64,000 nt of DNA from Microtetraspora glauca (GTDB lineage Bacteria > Actinomycetota > Actinomycetes > Streptomycetales > Streptomycetaceae). A program made the translations under genes and the position numbers. The DNA lies in the NCBI GenBank assembly GCA_000721275.1, contig JOFO01000002.1:62001-126000 (forward strand). Reading direction: 5' to 3'. The stretch's first letter is position 1. Every line of letters starts with the position of its first letter. The notes under the pieces are model-generated. The model was not told the origin of the DNA. It worked only from the letters and a program-made list of their open reading frames with translations, and searched no databases. This document shows, piece by piece, positions 7,764-17,878 of this stretch.

Positions 7764-9434
7764 TTACTTGAAGGAGACCTCGGCGAAGTTCTCCTGCGTC
7801 AGCGGGGAGACCTTCGGCGGGTTGACGTTCTTGCCGAACGCGATGGCCGGCGGGGAGGACGTCAGCGGGAGGCCCGGCAGGTACTCCATGATGGCCTCGT
7901 TGGCGGCCTTGTAGAGGTCCGTGCGCTTGGTCGGGTCGCCCTGGAGCGAGCCGGCCTTCACCGCGTTGAAGACCTTGTCGTTCTTGAAGCCCCACTGCTT
8001 GTCGTACCCGGCGAACCAGGTGCCGATGAAGTTGTAGCCGTCGTTGAAGTCACCGGTCCAGCCGAGCATGTGGAGGGCGCAGCCGCCCTTCTCCACCGCG
8101 TCGACGTAGTCCGGGTTCCACTTCTTCGGCTTGGGGTTGACCTTGATGCCGGCCTTCTCCAGGTCGGCCTTGACCAGCTCGAAGATGTCCTGCGGGGCGG
8201 GCATGTACGGGCGGGTGACCTCGGTCGGGTAGCAGAAGTCGACCGACAGGCCGCTCGCGCCGGCGCCGGCGAGCAGCGTCTTCGCCTTGGCGGTGTCGAA
8301 CGGGTACTGCTTCACCTTGTCCGAGTAGCCGGCGACGGTGTCGGGCATGAACTGGGTCGCGACCTTGCCGCCCTCGGGCAGCTGGGTCTTGACGATGTTC
8401 TCGCGGTCGACGGCGTGCGCGATGGCCTGGCGGACCTCGGGCTTCTTCAGGGCCGGGTTGGCCTCCTGCGTCATGCCGAGGTAGAGCAGGTTGAAGACGT
8501 CGCGGGTCGGGACCTTGAAGCCGGCGCCCTCGAGGGTCTTGATGTCGGCGGGCGCGACGAGGTCGTAGCCGTCGATGTCACCGGCCTGGAGCGCCTGGCG
8601 GCGGCCCTCCTCGGTGTCGATCGTGCGGAAGACCAGGTTCTTCACCTTGGCCTTCTCGCCCCAGTAGTCGTCGAAGCGCTCCAGGGCGACTTCCTTGTTG
8701 CCCTTGTTCCACTTCGTGATCTTGTACGGGCCGGTGCCGGCGACCGTGCCGGCCTCCTGGCTGTACTTGGGGTAGGTGATGGCGTCGCCGGCCTCGGTGA
8801 CCTGCTGCTTCGCGTACTCCTGGAGCGCCTTGGGCGAGTGGATCGCGAGGGCGTTCAGGGAGAAGCCGCCGGGGAGGTTGGCGGAGGGCTCGTGGACCTC
8901 GATGACGGCGGTGGAGGCGTCCTTGGCCGTGCAGGACTTGTAGTTCGCCTTGGGCGTCTCCTTGTCCTCGTTGGCCTTGAAGCCGCCCATGATGGTCTGC
9001 CAGTAGTACGAGACCGCGCTCGACTGGTAGGTGCCCTTCCAGTTGAACCAGTAGTCGTAGTTGGCGCAGACCGCCTTCGCGTCGAAGGTCTCGCCGTCGT
9101 GGAACTTCACGCCCTGGCGGAGGTTGAAGGTCCAGACGGTGCCCTCGGGGTTGCTCGACCACTTCTCGGCGAGCCCGCCGACGAGCTTGCTGCCGCCGGG
9201 CTCGTGCTCCAGGAGCGCCTCGAACGCCTGGCGGGTGACCCGGAAGGTCTCGCCGTCGCTCGCGAGGGCCGGGTCGAGGGAGGCCGGGTCGCCCGGGGCG
9301 CCGAACACGAAGGTGTCCTTGGCTCCGGACTTGTTCTCGTCCTTGTCCCGGTCGCTCGCGCAGCCCGTGGCGATGAGGCCGACCGTGATGGCCGCCGTCA
9401 GAGCCCGGGTCGACCGGGAATTGAGTATGCGCAT
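7764..9434 (-). CDS. Peptide ABC importer substrate-binding lipoprotein (SBP family 5, DppA/OppA type)
   Basis: This 556-residue extracellular lipoprotein delivers peptides to the importer. The signal peptide MRILNSRSTRALTAAITVGL ends in a lipobox IATGC, and the mature chain starts CASDRDKDENK. The body has the family-5 hallmarks: the early GDPASLDPALASDGETFRVT segment, ESLLE-like FEALLEHEPG, and VWTFNLRQGVKFHDGETFDA, which is the PROSITE-type signature of this family. It is the first gene of the operon, preceded by a GGGG-rich ribosome site and a 226-bp upstream region containing the terminator of the next operon. I could not pick a convincing promoter there. Confidence 0.94.
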   Translation of the reverse strand: MRILNSRSTRALTAAITVGLIATGCASDRDKDENKSGAKDTFVFGAPGDPASLDPALASDGETFRVTRQAFEALLEHEPGGSKLVGGLAEKWSSNPEGTVWTFNLRQGVKFHDGETFDAKAVCANYDYWFNWKGTYQSSAVSYYWQTIMGGFKANEDKETPKANYKSCTAKDASTAVIEVHEPSANLPGGFSLNALAIHSPKALQEYAKQQVTEAGDAITYPKYSQEAGTVAGTGPYKITKWNKGNKEVALERFDDYWGEKAKVKNLVFRTIDTEEGRRQALQAGDIDGYDLVAPADIKTLEGAGFKVPTRDVFNLLYLGMTQEANPALKKPEVRQAIAHAVDRENIVKTQLPEGGKVATQFMPDTVAGYSDKVKQYPFDTAKAKTLLAGAGASGLSVDFCYPTEVTRPYMPAPQDIFELVKADLEKAGIKVNPKPKKWNPDYVDAVEKGGCALHMLGWTGDFNDGYNFIGTWFAGYDKQWGFKNDKVFNAVKAGSLQGDPTKRTDLYKAANEAIMEYLPGLPLTSSPPAIAFGKNVNPPKVSPLTQENFAEVSFK

Positions 9435-9605
9435 GGGTCCACCCCTGGGTCGCCATGTGTGGTCTTGACCGGCCGAACGCTACTGGCGAGTGACGGCGCA
9501 GAGAACAGTCCGCATAGCGGTGATACCAACCTGAGACCCGGACAGTCACCAAATCGGGCGGTTGCCGGACATCGGCGCCCGGAGCGTCCGCAAGCGGACG
9601 CAAAA

Positions 9606-9640
9606 CCCCGCTCTGGCAAGGGATTTCGGCCAGAGCGGGG
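9606..9640 (-). terminator. Intrinsic terminator after the first SseB-like gene
   Basis: A perfect 12-bp stem (9606-9617 with 9629-9640) with an 11-nt loop is followed on the minus strand by TTTTG. It lies 20 bp beyond the stop of the leftward SseB-like gene, and is one of the few hairpins here with a T-run. Confidence 0.8.
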
Positions 9641-9660
9641 TGACGGGGACGAAGCGGGCG

Positions 9661-10500
9661 TCAGCCGCGCCGCGCGGGCGGGTAGCCGTATCCCGGACGG
9701 TGTGCTCCCGCATGCTGGGACGGGGTGCCGTGCGCCTCGCGGTCGTAGAAGGGCCGCGCGTGGGCCCGCAGCCAGAGCGCCACCGGGTCGTACGCGTCGG
9801 AGAGCGCGACCGTCGAGACCGGCAGCCCCTCGGGCACGGCGTTGATCGACTGGCGCATCATCGCCCGCACCTCGTCGACGGTCGCGGCCGAACCGTCGTA
9901 CAGGTCCAGGCCGATGACCAGGTACGGAGTCCCCAGCGCGGGCTGCACCCAGCCGCGGCGGAGCGAGCGGACGGCCGGCGTCCGGTGCGCGTTCTGGGTG
10001 AGCTGGGCGTAGAACTGCGGGATCTCCAGGGCCGGTTCGGAGACCCGGAGCGGTCCGGCGGGCATCCGGTCGAGGCCGGTGGCGATCCGGCGCAGATCGG
10101 CCCACGGGATGCCGACGCCGCCGCCGGGCGCGTGCGGGTTGAGCCAGACGCCCCAGCGCTCCGGGTAGAGGGCGCGGGCGATCTCCCGGCCGGTGGTGCG
10201 CTCGTGGGCGCGCTGCCAGCCGGAGGCGGCCAGTTCGCCGGGCGAGGTGACGCAGGGCGCGTAGCCGTGGCCGTCGACCTCCATGTTGCCGTACTGGGCC
10301 TCCGGCGACCCCGGGGCGCCCTGCCAGAGCAGCATGTACAGCTCGCCGTCGGCCAGGGCGTGCAGCAGCCCCTCGTACGCGTCGTAGCGTCCGGGCGCCA
10401 CCTGGCGCAGCATGTGCTCGACCTGTCCGGTCGTGGCGCCCCCTGACGCGCTCACCCTGGGTCCCGCCCCTCTGTCCTCGGTGTCGTACGGCTCGGTCAC
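9661..10500 (-). CDS. SseB-like (enhanced serine sensitivity) family protein, copy 1
   Basis: This 279-residue soluble protein belongs to the SseB family, named after an E. coli gene that alters serine sensitivity; the biochemical role is unknown. The N-terminal SseB region includes HALADGELYMLLWQG and VDGHGYAPCVTSPGELAASG, with WGVWLNPHAPGGGVGIPW in the middle. The C-terminal half holds GTPYLVIGLDLYDG and ALWLRAHARPFYDRE. It shares architecture and a closing RPFYD/RPFYQ motif with its neighbour (10553-11293), so the two are divergent paralogues 52 bp apart. Their place beside a glycine/serine catabolic operon fits the family name. Confidence 0.8.
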   Translation of the reverse strand: MTEPYDTEDRGAGPRVSASGGATTGQVEHMLRQVAPGRYDAYEGLLHALADGELYMLLWQGAPGSPEAQYGNMEVDGHGYAPCVTSPGELAASGWQRAHERTTGREIARALYPERWGVWLNPHAPGGGVGIPWADLRRIATGLDRMPAGPLRVSEPALEIPQFYAQLTQNAHRTPAVRSLRRGWVQPALGTPYLVIGLDLYDGSAATVDEVRAMMRQSINAVPEGLPVSTVALSDAYDPVALWLRAHARPFYDREAHGTPSQHAGAHRPGYGYPPARRG

Positions 10501-10552
10501 GGCTCGGTTCGGTGGATCGGTCTCGGTCGGTCCAGCTTAGACAGGGCCGGGG

Positions 10553-11293
10553 TCACCCGGCGGTGCGCTGGTAGAAGGGGCGCACCCGTTCCAGCATCCA
10601 GTCGGCGACCGGGTCCTGGGCCATGTCCAGGAGGATCAGGTTGACCGGCCAGGCGACCTCGACGCGGCCGAGGGCGCGGCCGAGGGCGTCCAGCGGGGCG
10701 TTGCGGTCGACGCCGTCCCAGCCGGTGAGCTGGACGCCGACGAAGAGGGCCGGTTCGGTGCCCTCGACGCTGGCGAGGGTGCGGCGGGCGGTGGCGACGA
10801 CGCCGGTGGCCTCGAACTCGGCGGCAGCGGCGGCGAGGAAGTCGACCGGGTCGTCCTGCCAGTCGGGCTCGAAGAGCCGGACCCGGCCGCCGGTCGCGGG
10901 ACCGTCGAGGGCGGTGCGGCCGACCCGGCACAGCTCGGCGACGGCGGGCGGCGGCAGCGGGACGCCGACGGTGCCGCCGGGGTTGACGGCGATGCCGAGC
11001 TGCGGGGGCAGACCGCGGGCGAAGTCACGGGCGGGGGCGACGGCGAAGGACATGTGCGGGCCGACGCAGGCGAGGAACTGCTCCTGCGAGCTGTAGACCG
11101 GCACGTAGGCGCCGCCGCCGATCTCCAGAGTGGCGAGGTCCAGGTCGGCGCTGTCGGGGCCGCCGCCGTTGGGCAGCGGGACCCAGACCTGGCTGCGGCC
11201 GAGCACCTCGATGAGCCGGCCTCCGGCCGCGGGCTCCCCGAGCGCGGCGGCCAGCGCCTCCTCCAGCTCGTTGCCCGGCCACGTCACGTCCAC
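10553..11293 (-). CDS. SseB-like (enhanced serine sensitivity) family protein, copy 2
   Basis: This 246-residue protein is paralogous to the next gene in the transcription direction. The N-terminal SseB domain shows LEEALAAALGEPAAGGRLIE, QVWVPLPNGG and YVPVYSSQEQFLACVG. The middle GIAVNPGGTVGVPLPP matches the equivalent NPHAPGGGVGIPW of copy 1, and the end is DWMLERVRPFYQRTAG. No catalytic motif is visible. It is likely co-transcribed with copy 1 from upstream of 11293. Confidence 0.78.
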   Translation of the reverse strand: MDVTWPGNELEEALAAALGEPAAGGRLIEVLGRSQVWVPLPNGGGPDSADLDLATLEIGGGAYVPVYSSQEQFLACVGPHMSFAVAPARDFARGLPPQLGIAVNPGGTVGVPLPPPAVAELCRVGRTALDGPATGGRVRLFEPDWQDDPVDFLAAAAAEFEATGVVATARRTLASVEGTEPALFVGVQLTGWDGVDRNAPLDALGRALGRVEVAWPVNLILLDMAQDPVADWMLERVRPFYQRTAG

Positions 11294-11400
11294 GGCGGTT
11301 CCGTCCCCTTCTCGTACGGCCCTGGTCCCGGCCGTCCCGCAGCACCCTAACGCCGCCCCGCCCCGGCTGTGACCAGAACCCGCCTCCGGGCAGCCGGCGG

Positions 11401-12057
11401 TCAGCCCGGCTCGCGGAAGCCGATGCGGCGCAGCGCGGTCGCCGCGTCCCGGTCGAGGAGGGTGGCGGAGGCGCAGCCGCGCGGCGGCCGGCCCGCCTCG
11501 ACGGCGGCGACGAGCCGGCCGACGGCCCTGCGGTGCCGGGCGAAGGCGTACGCGGACACCCCGCGGCCCCGCTCGCGCTGCCCGTCCCGGGCGGTGTCCG
11601 GGTCGACGTCGAGGAGGACCATGTGGAGGGCGCGGCCGCGGCGGGCGGCGGCGCGGGCGAGCCAGCCGCGCACCCAGGACTGGGTGCCGCAGTCGTGCAC
11701 GACGACCCCGGCGCCGGAGCGCAGGGCCCGGTGCAGCCCGGCGTAGTGCGCGATTCGGACCAGCGGGCGGTAGAGCGCGTACGGCAGCAGGCGGGGCATC
11801 CGGGCCTCCCAGCGCTCGCGGGTGTCCTGCGAGTCGATGCCGCGGCCCTGGGCGGTGCGCCGCAGCAGGGTGGACTTGCCGCTGCCGGGCAGCCCGGAGA
11901 CGACGACGACGTCGCCGGCGGCGAAGGTCAGGGCGCGCGGGACGCGCCCGCCGCGGTCGCGCAGGTCCCGCACGACGCGCCCGCGGGCGGTCCGGGCGCG
12001 GGCCCGCTGGGCCGGTATGGCGTCGCCGGCGACGACGCCTGAGTGCTGGATCCTCAT
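11401..12057 (-). CDS. P-loop ATPase/kinase of the AAA_33 type
   Basis: This 218-residue protein begins MRIQHSGVVAGD at an ATG with a strong AGGGGGA ribosome site; the longer frame to 12414 crosses the riboswitch region and is not used. Walker A is GLPGSGKST (residues 55-62), preceded by a strand VVVVSG. The later HMVLLDVDPDTARDGQRERG resembles the lid and second-nucleotide region of small zeta-toxin/gluconate-kinase-like phosphotransferases. A small-molecule or nucleic-acid kinase is possible, but the substrate is unknown. It is divergent from the gcv operon and has its own promoter. Confidence 0.72.
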   Translation of the reverse strand: MRIQHSGVVAGDAIPAQRARARTARGRVVRDLRDRGGRVPRALTFAAGDVVVVSGLPGSGKSTLLRRTAQGRGIDSQDTRERWEARMPRLLPYALYRPLVRIAHYAGLHRALRSGAGVVVHDCGTQSWVRGWLARAAARRGRALHMVLLDVDPDTARDGQRERGRGVSAYAFARHRRAVGRLVAAVEAGRPPRGCASATLLDRDAATALRRIGFREPG

Positions 12058-12120
12058 CGCTGTTCCCCCTGTCGGGCCCCGGGAGACGGACCGGGCGACC
12101 TCAGAGACCCTTGCCCACGA

Positions 12121-12148
12121 AGTGTAAAGAATCGGTAATCCGAGACAA
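12121..12148 (-). promoter_or_regulatory. Promoter of the P-loop ATPase gene
   Basis: On the minus strand TTGTCT (12143-12148) and TACACT (12121-12126) are separated by 16 bp, a good match to the main vegetative sigma consensus of Streptomyces. Transcription would begin about 57 bp before the ATG. Confidence 0.55.
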
Positions 12149-12233
12149 GCGATTTGCGGCGCGGACACCGCGTGCGATGATGTGCGCGCCAGGCGCGCGC
12201 AGCGCCGTACAACCGCATACCGGCCGCTCGAAT

Positions 12234-12435
12234 CCGCGCGGGAGAGTTCCGGACCGGCCCTGGGCCGTCCGGGCGCCGAAGGAGCAAGTCCCTCCCTTGA
12301 ATCTCTCAGGCCCCGTACCGCGTGGATGAGGCAGATCTGAAAAGCGGGACGCCCGTCGTGTCCCCACCCAAGGTGCAAGCCGGGGATGCCCCCGGTGAAC
12401 CTCTCAGGTTCCATGACAGATGGGGAGGAACGTCC
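12234..12435 (+). promoter_or_regulatory. Tandem glycine riboswitch upstream of gcvT
   Basis: Two consecutive glycine aptamers are visible. The first (about 12234-12347) has GGGAGAG, CGCCGAAGGAGCAA and AATCTCTCAGGC in the conserved order. The second (about 12347-12435) has CACCCAAGGTGCAAGCC, AACCTCTCAGGT and GACAGATGGGGAGG, and is closed by GGACG/CGTCC pairing (12347-12351 with 12431-12435). In known cases glycine binding turns on glycine-cleavage genes. The gcvT ATG follows 48 bp later. I see no U-rich terminator in the gap, so control may act on translation or through a GC hairpin. A weak promoter (TTGCGG at 12154, 18-bp spacer, TGATGT) could start the transcript near 12190. Confidence 0.93.
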
Positions 12436-12482
12436 TTGCCTGTCATGTTTTCCGCCTTCGGGACCCGGGAGCCACGTCCATC

Positions 12483-13598
12483 ATGAGCACCACCCCCCGT
12501 CTGACCGCCCTCGATGCCGTGCATCGTTCCCTGGGCGCGACCATGACCGACTTCGCCGGCTGGGACATGCCGCTGCGGTACGGCAGCGAGCGCGACGAGC
12601 ACAACGCCGTCCGCACCAAGGCCGGTCTCTTCGACCTCTCCCACATGGGCGAGATCACCGTCACCGGCCCGCAGGCCGTCGACCTGCTCGACTACGCCCT
12701 GGTCGGCAACATCTCCACGGTGGGCAACGGCCGCGCCCGCTACACGATGATCTGCCGGGAGGACGGCGGCATCCTCGACGACCTGATCGTCTACCGCCTC
12801 GGCGAGACGGAATACATGGTCGTCGCCAACGCCTCCAATGCCCAGGTCGTCCTGGACGCCCTGACCGAGCGCGCGGCCGGCTTCGACGCCGAGGTCCGCG
12901 ACGACCGCGACGCGTACGCCCTGATCGCCGTCCAGGGCCCGGAGTCCCCCGGCATCCTGAAGCAGCTCACCGACGCCGACCTGGACGGCCTCAAGTACTA
13001 CGCGGGCCTCCCCGGCACCGTCGCCGGCGTCCCGGCGCTGATCGCCCGCACCGGCTACACCGGCGAGGACGGCTTCGAGCTGTTCCTGAAGCCGGAGCAC
13101 GCCGAGGGCGTCTGGAAGGCCCTGACGGAGGCGGGCGCGGGCGCCGGCCTGATCCCGTGCGGCCTGTCCTGCCGCGACACGCTGCGCCTGGAGGCGGGCA
13201 TGCCGCTGTACGGGCACGAGCTGACCACCTCCCTCACCCCCTTCGACGCCGGTCTCGGCCGGGTCGTGAAGTTCGAGAAGCCGGGCGACTTCGTCGGCCG
13301 CAAGGCGCTGGAGGCCGCCGCCGAGCGCGCCGAGACCGCCCCGCCGCGCAAGCTGGTCGGCCTGGTCGCCGAGGGCCGCCGCGTCCCGCGCGCCGGCATG
13401 CAGGTCGTCGCGGGCGGCGAGGTCGTCGGCGAGATCACCTCCGGCGCCCCCTCCCCCACGCTCGGCGCGCCGATCGCGATGGCGTACGTCGACGCGGCGC
13501 ACGCGGCGCCCGGCACCGAGGGCGTGGGCGTGGACATCCGCGGCACCCACGAGCCGTACAAGGTCGTCGCGCTGCCGTTCTACAAGCGCCAGAAGTGA
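12483..13598 (+). CDS. gcvT: Aminomethyltransferase, glycine cleavage T-protein
   Basis: This 371-residue T-protein takes the aminomethyl group from lipoyl-H-protein and transfers the one-carbon unit to tetrahydrofolate, releasing ammonia. It starts [20 protein letters not shown] at the ATG at 12483; the in-frame upstream ATG at 12420 lies inside the riboswitch and is rejected. Family motifs include [40 protein letters not shown] and [13 protein letters not shown] (folate/aminomethyl pocket), and the C-terminal barrel contains [20 protein letters not shown]. It is the first gene of the operon and is under riboswitch control. Confidence 0.96.
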   Translation: MSTTPRLTALDAVHRSLGATMTDFAGWDMPLRYGSERDEHNAVRTKAGLFDLSHMGEITVTGPQAVDLLDYALVGNISTVGNGRARYTMICREDGGILDDLIVYRLGETEYMVVANASNAQVVLDALTERAAGFDAEVRDDRDAYALIAVQGPESPGILKQLTDADLDGLKYYAGLPGTVAGVPALIARTGYTGEDGFELFLKPEHAEGVWKALTEAGAGAGLIPCGLSCRDTLRLEAGMPLYGHELTTSLTPFDAGLGRVVKFEKPGDFVGRKALEAAAERAETAPPRKLVGLVAEGRRVPRAGMQVVAGGEVVGEITSGAPSPTLGAPIAMAYVDAAHAAPGTEGVGVDIRGTHEPYKVVALPFYKRQK

Positions 13599-13675
13599 CG
13601 CGTTCGTCTCGCGACACGTCTCACCCCGCAAGACCCCCGTACATCCGCACTCCCCCGATCCAGGAGAATCAGGCC

Positions 13676-14059
13676 ATGAGCAACCCCCAGCAGCTTCGCT
13701 ACAGCAAGGAGCACGAGTGGCTGTCGGCCGTCGAGGACGGCGTCGCCACGGTCGGCATCACCGAGCACGCGGCCAACGCCCTCGGTGACATCGTCTACGT
13801 CCAGCTTCCCGCGGTCGGCGACACCGTGACCGAGGGCGAGTCCTGCGGCGAGCTGGAGTCGACCAAGTCCGTCAGCGAGCTGTACGCCCCTGTGTCCGGT
13901 GAGGTCGTCGAGGCCAACCAGGACGTCGTGGACGACCCGGCGCTGGTGAACACCGCCCCGTTCGAGGGCGGCTGGCTGTTCAAGGTGCGCCTGTCGGACG
14001 AGAGCCAGGCCGAGGCCCTGCTCTCCGCCGACGAGTACACCGCCTTCACCGCAGGCTGA
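13676..14059 (+). CDS. gcvH: Glycine cleavage H-protein
   Basis: This 127-residue lipoyl carrier shuttles the aminomethyl intermediate between P-, T- and L-proteins. The lipoylation lysine is K64 in [17 protein letters not shown], and the family N-terminus [11 protein letters not shown] and [16 protein letters not shown] are intact. The frame is open far upstream, but the ATG at 13676 has an AGGAG site and gives the normal length. A 77-bp spacer separates it from gcvT. The P-protein gene (gcvP) is not in this window, as is usual in Streptomyces where it lies elsewhere. Confidence 0.96.
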   Translation: MSNPQQLRYSKEHEWLSAVEDGVATVGITEHAANALGDIVYVQLPAVGDTVTEGESCGELESTKSVSELYAPVSGEVVEANQDVVDDPALVNTAPFEGGWLFKVRLSDESQAEALLSADEYTAFTAG

Positions 14060-14083
14060 CCGAGACCCCCTAGGGATCGCTTC

Positions 14084-15352
14084 ATGTCGCTTCTGAACAC
14101 TCCCCTCCACGAGCTGGACCCGGACGTCGCCGCCGCCGTCGACGCCGAGCTCCACCGCCAGCAGTCCACCCTCGAGATGATCGCCTCGGAGAACTTCGCT
14201 CCGGTCGCGGTCATGGAGGCCCAGGGCTCCGTCCTCACCAACAAGTACGCCGAGGGCTACCCGGGCCGCCGCTACTACGGCGGCTGCGAGCACGTCGACG
14301 TGGCCGAGCAGATCGCGATCGACCGGATCAAGGACCTGTTCGGCGCCGAGTACGCCAACGTGCAGCCGCACTCCGGCGCCTCCGCCAACCAGGCCGCGCT
14401 CTTCGCGATCGCCCAGCCGGGCGACACGATCCTGGGTCTGGACCTGGCGCACGGCGGCCACCTCACCCACGGCATGCGCCTGAACTTCTCCGGCAAGCAG
14501 TTCAACGTGGTCGCGTACCACGTGGACGAGGCCGGCCTGGTCGACATGGCCGAGGTCGAGCGCCTGGCGAAGGAGCACCGCCCGAAGGTGATCATCGCCG
14601 GCTGGTCGGCGTACCCGCGCCAGCTGGACTTCGCGGAGTTCCGCCGGATCGCCGACGAGGTCGAGGCGTACCTGTGGGTCGACATGGCCCACTTCGCGGG
14701 TCTGGTCGCGGCCGGTCTGCACCCGAACCCGGTCGAGTACGCCGACGTGGTGACGTCCACCACGCACAAGACGCTCGGCGGCCCGCGCGGCGGCATCATC
14801 CTGGCGAAGAAGGAGTTCGCGAAGAAGCTGAACTCCTCGGTCTTCCCCGGCTTCCAGGGCGGCCCGCTGGAGCACGTGATCGCGGCCAAGGCGGTCTCCT
14901 TCAAGGTCGCGGCCTCGGAGGAGTTCAAGGAGCGCCAGCAGCGCACCCTGGACGGCGCCCGGATCCTGGCCGAGCGCCTGGTCCAGGACGACGTCACCGC
15001 GCACGGCGTCTCGGTCCTCTCCGGCGGCACCGACGTGCACCTGGTCCTGGTGGACCTGCGGAACTCGGAGCTCGACGGCCAGCAGGCCGAGGACCGGCTC
15101 CACGAGGTCGGCATCACGGTCAACCGGAACGCCGTCCCGAACGACCCGCGCCCGCCGATGGTCACCTCCGGCCTGCGCATCGGCACGCCGGCCCTCGCCA
15201 CCCGCGGCTTCCGGGCCGAGGACTTCACCGAGGTCGCCGACATCATCGCCGAGACGCTCAAGCCGGGCTTCGACGCGGACAAGGCCGCGGCGCTGAAGGC
15301 CCGCGTGACCGCGCTGGCCGACAAGCACCCGCTGTACCCCGGCCTGAAGTAA
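14084..15352 (+). CDS. glyA: Serine hydroxymethyltransferase
   Basis: This 422-residue PLP enzyme interconverts glycine plus methylene-tetrahydrofolate with serine plus tetrahydrofolate. The Schiff-base lysine is K229 in [43 protein letters not shown] near the N-terminus is nearly invariant across the family (quoted segments 34-53 and 54-61). Length is normal. In this operon it uses the methylene-tetrahydrofolate made by GcvT with a second glycine to give serine, which the next gene deaminates, so the unit turns two glycines into pyruvate, CO2 and ammonia. Confidence 0.97.
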   Translation: MSLLNTPLHELDPDVAAAVDAELHRQQSTLEMIASENFAPVAVMEAQGSVLTNKYAEGYPGRRYYGGCEHVDVAEQIAIDRIKDLFGAEYANVQPHSGASANQAALFAIAQPGDTILGLDLAHGGHLTHGMRLNFSGKQFNVVAYHVDEAGLVDMAEVERLAKEHRPKVIIAGWSAYPRQLDFAEFRRIADEVEAYLWVDMAHFAGLVAAGLHPNPVEYADVVTSTTHKTLGGPRGGIILAKKEFAKKLNSSVFPGFQGGPLEHVIAAKAVSFKVAASEEFKERQQRTLDGARILAERLVQDDVTAHGVSVLSGGTDVHLVLVDLRNSELDGQQAEDRLHEVGITVNRNAVPNDPRPPMVTSGLRIGTPALATRGFRAEDFTEVADIIAETLKPGFDADKAAALKARVTALADKHPLYPGLK

Positions 15353-15383
15353 TTTCGTACGCTTTTGTTCGTACGAAGCTTCC

Positions 15384-15422
15384 GGGGCACCGCGCACACT
15401 GGACAGTGCGGCGCGGTGCCCC
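15384..15422 (+). terminator. Hairpin after glyA
   Basis: A perfect 12-bp stem (15384-15395 with 15411-15422) encloses a smaller CACT/AGTG stem. It is preceded by an independent 8-bp hairpin (15354-15361 with 15370-15377; TTCGTACG/CGTACGAA). Both lie between glyA and sdaA, suggesting that sdaA is partly uncoupled from the riboswitch unit. Confidence 0.7.
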
Positions 15423-15515
15423 GCCGCTTTGCCCCCTCCCCCCACCCCGCTTCCTGCTCTTGTCTCTGCACCACCCCGGCAGACAACGGCGTCTAGCCCC
15501 ACAAGGAGTCCCCCC

Positions 15516-16872
<1,357 letters not shown>

Positions 16873-16886
<14 letters not shown>

Positions 16887-17376
16887 CGGGCGCCCACAGG
16901 TCGAGGCTCCACACGTCCCCGTGGCCGACCCGGTGGCCGCGCACCTCGTCCTCGTCGTCCACGACGAGGACGGAGACGTGCGAGCCCACCGGGCGGTACG
17001 CGAGGAACCCGCCCTGGTCCCTGATCGTCGGCCCGGGGGCCTCCCGGCCGCGGCGGACCTCGTCCCACAGCTCCTCCCAGGAGGTGTACCGGGGGAACTC
17101 CGTCCCGGTGCCGCGGGCCCATTCCCGGGCCAGGTCCTCGTCCGGCGCCAGGCGATGCAGCTGAACCGTCGCGGTGGCCACGACCCAGTCCGGTTCCGGG
17201 CGGAAGGCGAACTCGACCAGTCCGTAGTCCCGGCGCAGCCACTCCCCCTCGTCGTCGGTGACGTCGGCGAAGGGGTGGCGGAGGGCCCGGTCGACGTCGG
17301 CGAGGACCGAGCCGATGCCGACGCCGTACAGCTTTCCGGTGGTGATGAGGGAAGCGAGGGTCTTCACGCCGGTCAC
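16873..17376 (-). CDS. Hypothetical protein, 167 aa
   Basis: I do not recognise a named family. The protein begins [20 protein letters not shown] and is soluble with alternating strands and helices: [20 protein letters not shown] looks like a beta hairpin, and a C-terminal [20 protein letters not shown] strand pair follows. [20 protein letters not shown] near the N-terminus recalls immunity/SMI1-like proteins of actinobacterial polymorphic-toxin loci, but this is only an impression. It overlaps the end of sdaA by 14 bp on the opposite strand. Codon usage is typical, so it is probably real. Confidence 0.6.
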
Positions 17377-17422
17377 GGCCGGTTCTCCCGTTCGTCGATC
17401 AGTGCGCGTGCCCCCACACGCG

Positions 17423-17454
17423 ACGGCCGGTCCCGCCCCCGCGGGGCCGGCCGT
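17423..17454 (-). terminator. Hairpin after the small secreted-protein gene
   Basis: A 14-bp stem with one G-T pair (17423-17436 with 17441-17454) and a CCCC loop lies 13 bp after the stop of the leftward 79-residue gene. Confidence 0.7.
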
Positions 17455-17466
17455 GGTGCGTTCGGG

Positions 17467-17706
17467 TCAGTAGCGGACCCAGAGGACGTAGACGTCCGGG
17501 CGGCTGGGGTGGAAGGGCTCGCAGAAGTAGATCTTGCCCCACATCCACTCGCCGGCCTGGCCCGCGGCCTGGCACTCGGCGTACGAGGCGTGGTGGCTGC
17601 GGGCGTAGAAGCCGGGAGCGGCGGCCTCGGCGGTGCCGGCGGTGCCGAGCGCGAGGGCTCCGGCGGTGGCCGCGGTGGCGAGGGCGGCGGCGACGCGACG
17701 GTACAT
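17467..17706 (-). CDS. Small secreted protein, 79 aa
   Basis: A Sec signal peptide is clear: MYRRVAAALATAATAGALAL followed by AxA sites ending near TAEAAA. The mature part of about 48 residues has two cysteines (YAECQAAG and IYFCEPF), which could form one disulfide, and is rich in Tyr and Trp. An AGGAGG site precedes the ATG. I know of no function; small Cys-pair exported proteins of this size are common in Streptomyces. Its promoter overlaps a 30-bp inverted repeat (17760-17789), which suggests regulated expression. Confidence 0.72.
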   Translation of the reverse strand: MYRRVAAALATAATAGALALGTAGTAEAAAPGFYARSHHASYAECQAAGQAGEWMWGKIYFCEPFHPSRPDVYVLWVRY

Positions 17707-17759
17707 GGCATGTCCTCCTGAAATGAACGATGCGATGCGGTGCGGGATGGTGCCGTGCG

Positions 17760-17789
17760 TTTCGTGCCGGCTGCGCAGCCGGGACGAAA
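17760..17789 (-). repeat. 30-bp inverted repeat over the start of transcription of the small secreted gene
   Basis: Fifteen-base arms (17760-17774 and 17775-17789) pair with one mismatch around TGCGCA. It sits directly downstream of the -10 box of the predicted promoter, so it is either a repressor operator or a 5'-end RNA hairpin. Confidence 0.6.
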
Positions 17790-17816
17790 CGTATCGGCCG
17801 CCCCCGTCGCGGGCAA
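17788..17816 (-). promoter_or_regulatory. Promoter of the small secreted-protein gene
   Basis: On the minus strand TTGCCC (17811-17816) and TACGTT (17788-17793) are spaced by 17 bp. The start of transcription would fall near 17781, inside the inverted repeat. Confidence 0.5.
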
Positions 17817-17878
17817 TAGGTCTAGGCCAATCCTCGGATGGATGGCCGGATGCCGGGTGGACGGCCGGATCCGAGCGG

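Noticed and set aside
12420..12482. Upstream in-frame ATG for gcvT
   Set aside because: It lies inside the second glycine aptamer, and the extra residues match nothing in the T-protein family.
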